Source: Pandoraea norimbergensis
GTDB lineage: Bacteria > Pseudomonadota > Gammaproteobacteria > Burkholderiales > Burkholderiaceae
Length of the DNA: 64,000 nt
Assembly (NCBI RefSeq): GCF_001465545.3
Contig: NZ_CP013480.3
Span: 2,232,001 to 2,296,000, forward strand
Direction of reading: 5' to 3'
Positions 1 through 9,345 of the stretch are shown here, one piece after another. Every line of letters begins with the position of its first letter. The stretch's first letter is position 1. The position numbers and the translations under genes are program-made. The notes below the pieces were generated by a model, which searched no databases, had not been told where the DNA came from, and saw only the letters and a program-made list of their open reading frames with translations.

Positions 1-3000
1 AGCTACGGTGCGCCCATCGAGGCGAAGAACCGGGGCCATATCGAGCTGAGCGCCGCTGGCGGCACCCTGACGCTCTCGCCGGGCGCCACGCTCGACCTAA
101 GCACGCCGGATGGCCGCTCGTACGGGGACATCGTCCTCAACGCCATGCGCACGGGCGAGACGTCGGGCGATATCGCGATCAACGCGCCGGGCCCGTTCAC
201 GATTCGCGGTGCGCAGAGCATCGCGCTCAACGGTGTCTGGACGTACAACCTGTCGGGCGGCAGCACCATTTCGCAGAGCACGCTCGACACTTACGACGCC
301 GCCAGCCAGACGTTCATGAACGCGGCCGCGGGCAATGGTGCCCTCGCAGCACGCACGGCGGGTCTGTCGGCTTATGGCAGCGCCTACCACCTGCGCCCGG
401 GCGTGCAGATCGCTTCCGTGGGCGATCTCTCGACCATCGGCGACATCGATCTGTCGAAGTACCGCTATGGACCGGGCGCAGACCGGGATCCGAATTCGCC
501 GACTTACGGCGCGGGTGAACCGATGGCGCTGGTTGTGCGCGCGGGCGGCAACCTGACGGTCAAGGGCAGTATCTCCGATGGGTTCCGCGCGTCGAGCGGC
601 GCACCGGCCACCTATTCGCTGATCGACGTGACGACGGCAAACGGGTTTGCGAAACAGACGGGCAGCGACGGCAGCCATGCGTTCACGTACTGGTTCAACG
701 AGACGAGCGACGTCTATTTCGCCACGGCATGGACCGTGCCCAATACCGCCTTTTACAACTGGTGGACGCAGAACTGGTGGGGGCCGTATGTCGACAGCAA
801 CGGCGTGTCGTACAACCCGGGCGATACCATTCCGGCAGGCACGACGATCAGCGCGCAGAACAGCTACGGTTTTGGGTTCGACGCGAGCAACCTGCCGCAG
901 CTCTATGCAATGAGCAGTCCGGCCGTCGCGCCCAGCCCGGCGACGTCGTCGCAGGCGACCATGCTCGCCGCGGGCTCGCGCTCGGCGTCGATCCGGCTGG
1001 TGGGCGGTGCCGACCTCACGTCGGCCGACCAACGCGCACGCCAGAGCACTCGGGCGCTGGCCGGACAGGGTAACGTCACGCTGAGCGATCCGGCGTACAA
1101 CAGTTCTCTCGCTGGCAAGTACTTCAGCGTGCTGCGTACCGGCACGGGCACACTCGATATTCTCGCGGGCGGCAGCTTCAGCGAAACCACTCCGTATGGC
1201 GTCTACACGGCGGGCACCACCTCCGCGCCGGTACTCGCCGCCGACGGCTCGAATCCGTACGACCTGCCGGGCGCGGCGAGCGGCGGGGGGCTTCATGTCT
1301 GGTATCCGGAGCACGGCGGCGACGTGCTGATCGCTGCACAGCAGGACATCACCGGCAACATCCAGATTGCCGACAACAGTCAGCGATACGACGACAGCAA
1401 CTACACGGCGAACTGGCTGTGGCGTCAGGGCGGCAGCGGGGCGACCAGCGATCTGGGCGCATGGGGCATCAATTTCGGTTCGATGGCGGTCATGAGTCAG
1501 TGGGACCGCGTGCCGAGACTTGTCGGCTTTCAGGGGATTGGCACGCTCGGCGGCGGCAATCTGAGCGTGATCGCAGGCCGCAACGCCGGGGTGATGTCGT
1601 CGAACAGCGCGACGATTTCGCCCGGGCTCGATCTGGCGGTGGCATCGACCGGCCGTGTGCTCGCCGACGGCACCCTCGTGCAGACGGGGGGCGGCGATCT
1701 GACGGTGAAGGTCGGCGGCATGCTCAACGGACGCCCGTCCACGGGACGTTCCGACGCGGTGTCGGACTATTTCGGCTCGATCACCGATCTGCGCGGGAAC
1801 ACGACGATCGATGCGGGTTCTGTCGGCGCAACCGCGCCGTTTGGCAACGGCAGCTACTGGAAGAGTTTCGATCCGCGTGCGATGGACGTGAGCGTCATCA
1901 AGGGTGTCACGCAGACGCGTGGGCCGACGATCATTCCGGGGGACGGCACCGTCAGCGTGACCACGCGCGGCGATCTCGTGATCGGTGGTGTAGGCGATGC
2001 GGGCATGTCGACAAATCCGGTCATCGACGGTGCCTACTTCACGAACAGCACAGGGGCGATCGGCAAGGGCGGTGCCACGCAATTCACGCTCTGGACACCG
2101 ACATCGGGCATTCGCTTGTTCACCGCAGGTGGCGACGTGATGCCGCTTCAGGGTGACCAGCAGGGCAATGCCACGACGAACAGCGCCTCAGGCTACTTCC
2201 CGGGCAGCCTGAGCGTGGTGGCCGCCAATGGCGACGTGCGGTTCGCGACGCCGATGGGTCCCTCGGATCCGAACAGCAACATCGAATTGATTGCGTCACC
2301 CGTCGGCCAGTTGCAGATTCTGGCCGCGGGATCGATCTACGGACAAGGGGCGACGGTTTCGCTGTCGGGGGCCGACATGGGTAGCCTTGCTACGCCGCAG
2401 CGTCCGTACTTCCAGACCATCAGCGGTGGCACCTCCAATGCGTCGGCAGATGCGCAGATTCGCCTGATCGCGAACAGCCCGTATGCCTTTGGCGAGGACA
2501 ACGTCTCTACGCTGCTTCACGCGAATGACCCGCTGCCCGCGCTGGTCTTCGCGGGCAAGGATATCGACGATCTGAGCATCGGCCAGACGCTCAAGCCAAT
2601 GGTCGATAGCGTTCGCCAATTCTTCCCGTCGCACAGCGTTTGGTACGTGGCGGGCAAGCCTTTCCAGGTGATCGCCGGGCGCGATATCGTCGGCGTCGGC
2701 ACGGTGCCCGATGCGTTCTTGAATTTGTCGGATACCGACATCACGTTGATGCAGGCCGGGCGCGACATCATCTATCAATCGGCCAATATCGTCGGCCCGG
2801 GCCTGATGCAGATGCAGGCGGGACGCAATCTGTATCAGGGCTACTACGGCGCGCTCTCCAGTGTCGGCGATGTGGTGCATCCGTCGAATACGAGCGGCGG
2901 CGCTGACATTTCGGTGATTGCCGGTGTCGGCCCGAACGGCCCGGATTACGCGAGCTTCGGCAAGCTGTATTTCGACCCGGCCAACCGGTTGACGAGCGGC

Positions 3001-4200
3001 ACGGTGTTGGCTGGCAGCGGCAAGGTGGTGCATGCCTACGGCGACGAACTCACGCAATGGCTCAAGACTCGTTTCGGCTACACCGGCACGTCGGCCGATG
3101 CGCTGGGCTACTTCCTCGCATTGCCGAAGACGCAGCAAGGCGTGTTCGTGCGTGAGGTGTACTTCACCGAGTTGTTGCTGGGCGGTCGCGAGTACAACGA
3201 CCCGGCCAGCCCGCGCTACGGCAGCTATCTGCGTGGGCGAGACGCCATCGCCACGCTGTTCCCGGCGACGGACGCGCAAGGCAATGCGGTGAACTACAAC
3301 GGCGCGATTACGATGTTCAGCAGCATCACCGGCATGAACAACGTGAACGGCGTGAACATTCCGGTGACGACTGACGCCGGGGTGCGCACGAACTTCGGCG
3401 GCAACATCCAGATGCTGAATCCGGGCGGCCGCACGCTGGTCGGCGTGGAGGGTGTCACGCCGGGAGCGAGCGCGGGCATCGTCACGCAGGGCGAGGGCGA
3501 CATTCAGCTCTACAGCCGCGATAGCATTCTGCTCGGCCTGTCGCGCATCATGACGACCTTCGGCGGCAGCATTCAGGCGTGGTCGGCCACGGGCGACATC
3601 AACGCGGGGCGTGGGGCGAAGACCACCGTGCTCTACACACCGCCCAAGCGCGTGTACGACAACGTGGGCGACGTAACGCTCTCACCGTCGGTGCCGTCGA
3701 GCGGCGCGGGTATCGCCACGTTGGCACCGTTGCCGGAAGTGCCGCCGGGCGATATCGATCTCGTCGCGCCGCTGGGCACGATCGATGCGGGCGAGGCGGG
3801 GATTCGCGTGTCGGGGAATGTGAACTTCGCCGCGCTTCAGGTGGTGAACGCCGCGAACGTGCAGGTGCAGGGGAAGTCCACTGGCCTGCCCACCATTGCA
3901 GCGGTCAATGTGGGGGCGCTGACCAATGCGAGCGCGACGGCTGCGCAGGCTGCCACTGCGGCACAGGATGCGATGGCACGTGAGCGGGCGGCACAGCGTC
4001 AGAACACGCCGTCGATCTTCACCATCCGCATGCTGGGCGGCACCGACACGAATGCACCGGCAGCCGACGCAAAGGGGACTGCACTCCCGCCGCAGGCACG
4101 GGCTTACGATGCGTCGAGCGCTTTTCAGTTGGTTGGTAATGGGGTACTGACCGAGGCGCAGAAGATGGAGCTGACGCGCGAGGAAAAGTCACACCTTTGA
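1..4200 (+). CDS. Filamentous haemagglutinin family exoprotein, C-terminal part (5' end outside window)
   Basis: The reading frame is open from base 1 to a TGA at 4198-4200, giving about 1,399 residues with no start codon inside the window that looks native, so the gene begins upstream. The protein is rich in Gly, Ser, Thr, Asn and Asp with recurring beta-helix-like phrases (GGNLSVIAGRN, AGRDIIYQSAN, GGDVLIAAQQDI), typical of large TpsA exoproteins secreted through a TpsB outer-membrane pore. The last third (GDIQLYSRDSILLG, GDINAGRGAKTTVLYTPP, GDIDLVAPLGTIDAGEAG) matches what I recall of the DUF3739 region found at the C-terminus of such haemagglutinin-like proteins. The final 100 residues turn Ala/Gln-rich and probably leave the helix. 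No TpsB transporter is visible nearby. It likely acts in adhesion or contact; the exact role cannot be read from sequence. Confidence 0.85.
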   Translation, partial: SYGAPIEAKNRGHIELSAAGGTLTLSPGATLDLSTPDGRSYGDIVLNAMRTGETSGDIAINAPGPFTIRGAQSIALNGVWTYNLSGGSTISQSTLDTYDAASQTFMNAAAGNGALAARTAGLSAYGSAYHLRPGVQIASVGDLSTIGDIDLSKYRYGPGADRDPNSPTYGAGEPMALVVRAGGNLTVKGSISDGFRASSGAPATYSLIDVTTANGFAKQTGSDGSHAFTYWFNETSDVYFATAWTVPNTAFYNWWTQNWWGPYVDSNGVSYNPGDTIPAGTTISAQNSYGFGFDASNLPQLYAMSSPAVAPSPATSSQATMLAAGSRSASIRLVGGADLTSADQRARQSTRALAGQGNVTLSDPAYNSSLAGKYFSVLRTGTGTLDILAGGSFSETTPYGVYTAGTTSAPVLAADGSNPYDLPGAASGGGLHVWYPEHGGDVLIAAQQDITGNIQIADNSQRYDDSNYTANWLWRQGGSGATSDLGAWGINFGSMAVMSQWDRVPRLVGFQGIGTLGGGNLSVIAGRNAGVMSSNSATISPGLDLAVASTGRVLADGTLVQTGGGDLTVKVGGMLNGRPSTGRSDAVSDYFGSITDLRGNTTIDAGSVGATAPFGNGSYWKSFDPRAMDVSVIKGVTQTRGPTIIPGDGTVSVTTRGDLVIGGVGDAGMSTNPVIDGAYFTNSTGAIGKGGATQFTLWTPTSGIRLFTAGGDVMPLQGDQQGNATTNSASGYFPGSLSVVAANGDVRFATPMGPSDPNSNIELIASPVGQLQILAAGSIYGQGATVSLSGADMGSLATPQRPYFQTISGGTSNASADAQIRLIANSPYAFGEDNVSTLLHANDPLPALVFAGKDIDDLSIGQTLKPMVDSVRQFFPSHSVWYVAGKPFQVIAGRDIVGVGTVPDAFLNLSDTDITLMQAGRDIIYQSANIVGPGLMQMQAGRNLYQGYYGALSSVGDVVHPSNTSGGADISVIAGVGPNGPDYASFGKLYFDPANRLTSGTVLAGSGKVVHAYGDELTQWLKTRFGYTGTSADALGYFLALPKTQQGVFVREVYFTELLLGGREYNDPASPRYGSYLRGRDAIATLFPATDAQGNAVNYNGAITMFSSITGMNNVNGVNIPVTTDAGVRTNFGGNIQMLNPGGRTLVGVEGVTPGASAGIVTQGEGDIQLYSRDSILLGLSRIMTTFGGSIQAWSATGDINAGRGAKTTVLYTPPKRVYDNVGDVTLSPSVPSSGAGIATLAPLPEVPPGDIDLVAPLGTIDAGEAGIRVSGNVNFAALQVVNAANVQVQGKSTGLPTIAAVNVGALTNASATAAQAATAAQDAMARERAAQRQNTPSIFTIRMLGGTDTNAPAADAKGTALPPQARAYDASSAFQLVGNGVLTEAQKMELTREEKSHL

Positions 4201-4215
4201 AGCAGGTGACTTTTC
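4183..4215 (+). terminator. Hairpin overlapping the stop codon of the exoprotein gene
   Basis: GAAAAGTCAC at 4183-4192 is a perfect inverted match to GTGACTTTTC at 4206-4215, with the stop codon in the loop. The right arm ends in TTTT, which would serve as a short U-run. A plausible intrinsic terminator for the exoprotein transcript; the stem is only moderately GC-rich. Confidence 0.45.
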
Positions 4216-4312
4216 ACTGAGAGGTAACGGGGTGGTGTCCGTGTGCCGTCTGCTTGTGGGACGGTGCACGGGCGGTTTTGTCTTACGCGCGGGCTGCACA
4301 ACCATCACGTGA

Positions 4313-5488
4313 TCACTCGAAATCGATGATGCGGATGTCGCTTCCGATGGCATACAGCAGATGCTTCTCGTCCGGACTTAGCGCACACATCGACGGCCCG
4401 CGACTGCTGCCGGGCGTTTCGATCGAGTAGCGTGCCGTGTGGCTCTTGATGTCCCAGATCGTGATGGTGCGTGAGGACACCACATCGGCCTGACAGGAAA
4501 TTAACGTGTTGCCGCTCGCACTTGGCAACAATGAGACGACCCTCCCAGAAACCGGCGAGAATGTCTGCACGACGCTTCCGTCCGCAAGCGAATACATGCG
4601 AATCGGATCGGCATTGACGGTGTGGACCCATTGTCCCGAACTCGTATCCAGATCGTCGCTGATTCCGCCGGTGTTAGTGCCGGTAAACGCGAACCGATCT
4701 GAACCACTTATCGCAAGCGCCGTCGGCCGCATGATATGAATGTCGCGTGCGATGTCCTGTTGTTCATCCGTTCTTAAGTTCACCTTGCGGAGCAGCGTTC
4801 TCGTTGCCAGTGCACCGACCATCTTCATGCCACGGCTATCGAGGCGCTTATCACTGCCAGCGAAATATAAGCTCTTTCCGTCAGACGAGAACACGATGGC
4901 AGCTGAAATTCCTACACCCCTAAGGTCGACTTCCCGAGGCGATCTGTTGGCCGTGGTGGTGTCGTGTACCAGTAAGCGTGCCGGTGTGTGGATTTGCGAG
5001 TTGCCCATTGGCGGATAGTCGACAGCCAGTGCCTTCCCGTCGCGGCTGAGGGCAAATCGTCTAACGGGAACGTACTTGCCATTACCCAGCGCTATGCCAC
5101 CAAATACGCGGAGTTCCTGCCCGTCGCCGATTCGAAATTCGTGAATCTGGGCAACGCCCACGTACAGACGATCCCCCTCTGGTGCATAGGTCAGACCGCC
5201 CTCGATTGTGGCCCAAGGCAGAGGCATTTGCCGGACAAGTCGAGCATCACTCGTTTCATGAAGGCAGACACGTGGCTGGCTGCCCAGCAGGGCAAAATTG
5301 CGACTGTCCGGCGACCAGGCAACACGTGTCGCGCTGCACGGTGAGCTCACCGTTCGCATTCGAGAAAAAACGAGTTCCGTCGCACCCGGTATTGCGTTGG
5401 TACTGGGAGGATCGGGTTGTCCAATAACGCTCGACGATGCGGCAATGCCTACTGCGAATGCGATAACGCGACGCGTTCGGCTGCGCAT
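4313..5488 (-). CDS. Secreted WD40/beta-propeller-like protein
   Basis: A 391-residue protein with an N-terminal signal peptide (basic MRSRTRR, then a hydrophobic stretch to about residue 22). The rest shows repeated propeller-blade phrases: VAWSPDSRNFALLG near 55, LTYAPEGDRLYVG, FALSRDGKALAVDYP, VFSSDGKSLYFAGS, LAISGSDRFAFTG and CALSPDEKHLLYAIGSDIRI at the end. Such blades mark a YVTN/WD40-type propeller, usually a binding scaffold rather than an enzyme. It converges on the exoprotein gene and is separated from the next operon by 214 bases. Its base composition looks less GC-rich than its neighbours, so it may have been acquired. I do not recognise a specific function; a periplasmic location is inferred from the signal peptide. 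Confidence 0.7.
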   Translation of the reverse strand: MRSRTRRVIAFAVGIAASSSVIGQPDPPSTNAIPGATELVFSRMRTVSSPCSATRVAWSPDSRNFALLGSQPRVCLHETSDARLVRQMPLPWATIEGGLTYAPEGDRLYVGVAQIHEFRIGDGQELRVFGGIALGNGKYVPVRRFALSRDGKALAVDYPPMGNSQIHTPARLLVHDTTTANRSPREVDLRGVGISAAIVFSSDGKSLYFAGSDKRLDSRGMKMVGALATRTLLRKVNLRTDEQQDIARDIHIMRPTALAISGSDRFAFTGTNTGGISDDLDTSSGQWVHTVNADPIRMYSLADGSVVQTFSPVSGRVVSLLPSASGNTLISCQADVVSSRTITIWDIKSHTARYSIETPGSSRGPSMCALSPDEKHLLYAIGSDIRIIDFE

Positions 5489-5702
5489 GCGACACCTCCG
5501 TATGTGGCGACAACTGGCGAGGAAAGCAGCTGGGCGCGCACTTAGTGTGGGGCGAATTGTCGTCGGACCACTTCAGTGCGAAAGGCCGGAAATTTTATTT
5601 CTAGTTTTTCAACGGTGAAATTTATAGCGCTAACAAAAACTGCGGGAGGGAGTTTTTATTTCAAACGATCGTATAGATCCATCCGCAGATTGATTCCAAG
5701 AC

Positions 5703-6536
5703 TCACCGCCCCGACGCCCCCGCCATCGCATCTCGCGTAAAGCGCCCCAGAAAGGCTTGCGTGCGCGGATGTTGCGGGGCCCCCAGCACATCTTCCGGCT
5801 TCCCTTGCTCGACCACGCGGCCACCATCCATAAACACGACGCGGTCGGCGGCGTCGCGCGCGAAGCCGATCTCGTGCGTGACCACGATCATCGTCTGGCC
5901 TTGCTCGGCCAATGTGCGCATCGTGTTCAACACTTCCCCCACGCGTTCCGGATCGAGTGCCGACGTTGGCTCGTCGAACAGGATCAGTGCCGGGCGAATG
6001 GCCAACGCGCGTGCGATCGCCACCCGCTGTTGCTGTCCGCCCGATAACTGGCGCGGATAAGCATCGGCCTTTTCGCTCAAACCCACTTGGTTCAGCAACT
6101 CCCGCGCATGTGCCTGTGCCTGCGCGGCAGACTCGCCGTGCACGCCGATCGGTGCTTCGGTGATGTTCTGCAACACGGTCATGTGCGGGTACAGGTTGAA
6201 GCTCTGGAACACCATGCCGATGTTTCGGCGCTGTTGTGAGATGCCCCGCTGCGTCAACTTGCGAAGACGCTGGCCTTCGAGCGAAAAGCCGATCTGCTCG
6301 TCGCCGACCATGATCACGCCCTGATCGATGGTTTCAAGATGATTGATACACCGCAGCAGTGTCGACTTCCCCGAGCCGGAAGGGCCGAGCAACACGACCG
6401 TCTCGCCACGTGCCACATCGATATCGATGCCTTTGAGCACTTCGTTGTCGCCAAAGCGCTTATGCAGATCGCGGATGGTCACCAACGGGGCGCCCATTGC
6501 TGTGCTCGAATTGGCTTGCATCATGGCTTCGCTCAT
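5703..6536 (-). CDS. Polar amino-acid ABC transporter ATP-binding protein (GlnQ/HisP type)
   Basis: A 277-residue ATPase with a Walker A motif (GPSGSGKST, about residues 52-60), signature LSGGQQQR, Walker B ALILFDEPTSALDP and switch His in VVTHEIGFA. The Q-loop region VFQSFNLYPHMTVLQN is typical of amino-acid importers of the PAAT class. It powers uptake through the permease encoded just upstream; the two genes overlap by four bases (ATGA), which implies coupled translation. The preceding genes in the operon encode the cognate binding protein and a nitrilase-type hydrolase. The substrate is therefore probably a polar amino acid or an amide/nitrile derivative, but the sequence does not identify it. 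Confidence 0.92.
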   Translation of the reverse strand: MSEAMMQANSSTAMGAPLVTIRDLHKRFGDNEVLKGIDIDVARGETVVLLGPSGSGKSTLLRCINHLETIDQGVIMVGDEQIGFSLEGQRLRKLTQRGISQQRRNIGMVFQSFNLYPHMTVLQNITEAPIGVHGESAAQAQAHARELLNQVGLSEKADAYPRQLSGGQQQRVAIARALAIRPALILFDEPTSALDPERVGEVLNTMRTLAEQGQTMIVVTHEIGFARDAADRVVFMDGGRVVEQGKPEDVLGAPQHPRTQAFLGRFTRDAMAGASGR

Positions 6537-7483
6537 CGGTTTTCTCCTTGTGCTTCGATGGCGTCCGCAGTAAATGGCACCGGCTTGCGGCGCGCAACTT
6601 TGCTGACGACGCCGACCTTTGCCTTCGCGCCCATGTCGCCAAAACCGCGCGAGAAGCGCTGTTCCAGCACGCGCTGCCCCAGATTCAGCACCGATGTGAT
6701 CAGCAAGTACCAGAGCACCGCAACGATCAGCAGCGGTACAACTTCGAAGGTGCGGTTGTAGATGGTCTGCGCGGAGTACAGCAGATCGCTCATGGCGATG
6801 ACGCTCACCAGCGACGTTGCCTTGATCATGCTGATGAGTTGATTGCCGGCAGGCGGGATGATCGAGCGCATCGCTTGCGGAATCACGATTCTGCGCAGCG
6901 CCCGCAGGCGGCTCATGCCGAACGCTTGCGCCGTCTCCATCTGCTTCGGGTCGACCGACGACAGACCCGCGCGAATGATTTCCGCCATGTAGGCCGCCTC
7001 GTTCAAGGCAAGACCCGCAATGGCCGCCGTCAACGGCGTGATCAGATCATTCGTGTTCCATGAATGACCGACCGATTCCCACGGCAGCGTGTAGCCGACC
7101 TTCGGGAACAACGTGGACATGTTGTACCAAAAGATCAACTGCACCAGCAGCGGTGTGCCTCGGAAAAACCAGATGTACAGCGACGAGATACTGCGGGCGA
7201 GCGCGTTGTCGGAAATTCGCGCAATCGCCAGCACCAGACCGATGATGCTGCCTAACACCATCGACACGACGGTCAGCGATAACGTGGTCTCCAGCCCGTG
7301 CAGGATGGAGGTCTCGTTGAGGTAGTGCCTCACCACTTCCCACTGGAAATTGGGGTTCTGCAATACCGCCCACAGCACCTTGGCGGCAACAGCAATCGCA
7401 ATCAGCCACGAGAGCGCCTTTGCCCATGGAAAACGGGCGCGCGCATGACGGACGTCGCGCAAGGTCCAGTCGACGGATTTCAT
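6533..7483 (-). CDS. Polar amino-acid ABC transporter permease
   Basis: A 316-residue inner-membrane protein of the HisM/GlnP type. I place the start at the ATG at 7483, which overlaps the TGA of the upstream binding-protein gene (ATGA); a longer frame exists upstream but is only shadow sequence. Features: a first membrane segment at about residues 18-36, the PAAT signature TTLSLTVVSMVLGSIIGLVLA, YIWFFRGTPLLVQL, and the cytoplasmic EAA loop EAAYMAEIIRAGLSSVDPKQ that contacts the ATPase. A basic C-terminal tail follows the last helix. It forms the channel of the importer, with the ATPase gene directly downstream. Confidence 0.92.
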   Translation of the reverse strand: MKSVDWTLRDVRHARARFPWAKALSWLIAIAVAAKVLWAVLQNPNFQWEVVRHYLNETSILHGLETTLSLTVVSMVLGSIIGLVLAIARISDNALARSISSLYIWFFRGTPLLVQLIFWYNMSTLFPKVGYTLPWESVGHSWNTNDLITPLTAAIAGLALNEAAYMAEIIRAGLSSVDPKQMETAQAFGMSRLRALRRIVIPQAMRSIIPPAGNQLISMIKATSLVSVIAMSDLLYSAQTIYNRTFEVVPLLIVAVLWYLLITSVLNLGQRVLEQRFSRGFGDMGAKAKVGVVSKVARRKPVPFTADAIEAQGENR

Positions 7484-8451
7484 TTGGCCCCCGGTTTGTC
7501 TGTGGGCTTGCCGCCCGCGGCGGCGAGCTTGCCCGGAAGGTTCAGGCCGGCCTGCTTGATCATGTTGCCGCTCAACCCCCATTTCTGCATGATCTGCGCG
7601 TACGTGCCGTTGTCGATCAGCTTCTGGATGGCGTCCACGAGCAACGGGCCGAGCGGCGAGTCCTTCTGTACGACAGCTCCCTGAAACAGATCGTGGAAGC
7701 CGTTGGCCTGACCCACACCGCTCAGTTCCAGTTGGCCCTTCGACTGCTGCACGAAGTAGGTCAGCGGCGCTTGCGACGAGAAGAAGGCGTCAGCGCGGTT
7801 CGAGCGCACGGCGAGAATCGACGTCGGCTGATCCGTGTACGACAGAATGTTGATGGCCGGTTTGCCCTGCGAGACACACAGTTTGGTCTGGTTCTGCATC
7901 ACTTTTTCGGCCGAACCGGCGGCCATGACGGCAATGCGTTTGCCGCAGGTGCTCTCGAGCGTGCTGATCTTCTCCGGGTTGCCCTTCGGCACGCCGAACA
8001 CCACGAACTCCTGCACCCAGTCGACAAAGTCGTTGACCTTCTCGCGATCCGGGAAGTCGCCGATCGGGCCGATCGCCAGTTGATACCGGCCCGTTTTCAG
8101 ACCGCTCAACACGGCGGACAGTCCGCTGACCGCCTCGTGCCGCACCTGCACGCCGAACAACTGCCCGAGCGCCAGTACGAGATCGCCGCTGGCGCCGTCA
8201 AGCTCGTGCGCCGACTTCACCACCGAGTACGGCGGGAACGATCCCTCGTTGACCGACGTCATGAAACCCGCCGTCACGATGCCCTGCGGCAAGCGGGCGC
8301 GCAACGCCGGATCGACCTTCTGCACCGGAATGGCCACCTCGGCGGCCATCGAAGTCAACGGCACCGTCGCGGCAACCGCCAGCACTGCGCTGCCGAGCAT
8401 TGCGCCGCAAGTCACCCGGCGGACGAACTGGTTCAAACGAATCACGTGCAT
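7480..8451 (-). CDS. ABC transporter substrate-binding protein, amino-acid type
   Basis: A 323-residue periplasmic solute receptor. The ATG at 8451 gives a good signal peptide (MHVIRLNQFVRR, hydrophobic core, cleavage after the MAAEV region near residue 35-37), so I prefer it to the upstream in-frame codons. Family 3 binding-protein features follow: GIVTAGFMTSVNEGSFPPYS, DLVLALGQLFGVQV, GLKTGRYQLAIGPIGD and SRAD-like NRADAFFSSQAPL. It is translationally coupled to the permease gene through ATGA. The short C-terminal tail is Gly/Lys-rich. The operon's hydrolase suggests that the ligand carries an amide or nitrile group, which is an inference. Confidence 0.9.
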   Translation of the reverse strand: MHVIRLNQFVRRVTCGAMLGSAVLAVAATVPLTSMAAEVAIPVQKVDPALRARLPQGIVTAGFMTSVNEGSFPPYSVVKSAHELDGASGDLVLALGQLFGVQVRHEAVSGLSAVLSGLKTGRYQLAIGPIGDFPDREKVNDFVDWVQEFVVFGVPKGNPEKISTLESTCGKRIAVMAAGSAEKVMQNQTKLCVSQGKPAINILSYTDQPTSILAVRSNRADAFFSSQAPLTYFVQQSKGQLELSGVGQANGFHDLFQGAVVQKDSPLGPLLVDAIQKLIDNGTYAQIMQKWGLSGNMIKQAGLNLPGKLAAAGGKPTDKPGAK

Positions 8452-8521
8452 CACGATATGTTTCCCTGAAGTGCCGAACGGAGCGTGGAACGTCGGGGGC
8501 CGGGCTGCCGGCCGGGCGACC

Positions 8522-9310
8522 TTACAGTTGCGGTGCCGCGAAGCGACGGTTTTCATTACACGGCAGCACGCGACGGGCTTCGGCGATACGCGCCGGATCG
8601 ATGTCGGCGAACAGCAGCGTCGGCGCTTCGCCGGCACGGGCGATAGCCACGCCGAGCGGATCCACCACCATGCTGGCACCGATGTTGCGCGCGCCACATT
8701 CACCGGCCGCCACCATGTAGCAGGTGTTCTCCAGCGCGCGCGCCGTGCACAGCACCTCCCAGTGGGCCTCCTTCATTGGTCCTTTGACCCACGCTGCGGG
8801 CAACACGAGCACGTCGGCGCCGTCGAGCGTGAGGCGTCGCGCCAGTTCAGGGAAACGCACGTCGTAACACGTCATCAAGCCCACCTTCAAGCCACACACG
8901 TCGACCAGCGGCGGCACCTCATTGCCGGGAATCACGTTGGTCGATTCCTTCATCGAAAACGCGTCGTACAGGTGGATCTTTTTGTACTCGGCGATGATCT
9001 CGCCATTGCGCAGCGCGATCAGGATGTTCCACACCTTGCCGTCATTGCTCGCCGGCACGTGCACCGTCATCATCGTCGTCATCTTGTTACCGCGGCTCGC
9101 TTCACGCAGTGCGGTGACAAACGGACCATCCAGCGGCTGCGCAGCGCGGCGTACCAGATCGGGATCGGCGATGTCGCGCGCCAGTATCCCTTCGGGGAGT
9201 ACCAGCAGGTCTGCACCGGCGGCATGCGCCTGCGCCATCAGTTGCAGACAGGTCTGCGCGTTGGTGACGGCGTCGGCGGCGACGGCAAATTGTCCAATGG
9301 CTGCTTTCAT
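8522..9310 (-). CDS. Carbon-nitrogen hydrolase (nitrilase superfamily amidase)
   Basis: A 262-residue enzyme beginning MKAAIGQF at 9310. The nitrilase-superfamily catalytic triad is visible: Glu40 in LVLPE, Lys111 in YKKIHLYD and Cys148 in TCYDVRFPE. The motifs KIHLYDAF, CYDVRFPEL and VLPAAW resemble the Nit/omega-amidase/deaminated-glutathione-amidase branch more than true nitrilases. It should hydrolyse a small cytoplasmic amide. It lies between the decarboxylase-like gene and the transporter genes in one leftward operon, so its substrate is probably what the importer brings in or a product of it. No signal peptide. Family assignment is firm; the substrate is unknown. Confidence 0.88.
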   Translation of the reverse strand: MKAAIGQFAVAADAVTNAQTCLQLMAQAHAAGADLLVLPEGILARDIADPDLVRRAAQPLDGPFVTALREASRGNKMTTMMTVHVPASNDGKVWNILIALRNGEIIAEYKKIHLYDAFSMKESTNVIPGNEVPPLVDVCGLKVGLMTCYDVRFPELARRLTLDGADVLVLPAAWVKGPMKEAHWEVLCTARALENTCYMVAAGECGARNIGASMVVDPLGVAIARAGEAPTLLFADIDPARIAEARRVLPCNENRRFAAPQL

Positions 9311-9345
9311 CAGCGTCTCTCGATAGTCGGTTTCGGGGGCAGGGC

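Noticed and set aside
97..2082. Minus-strand open frame of 661 codons across the exoprotein gene
   Set aside because: Arg-rich shadow; the plus-strand frame has the beta-helix repeats and runs to a clean stop.
5635..5657. AAAAACT / AGTTTTT inverted repeat downstream of the ATPase gene
   Set aside because: The stem is almost only A-T pairs with a nine-base GC loop; too weak to call a terminator, although some signal for the operon must lie nearby.
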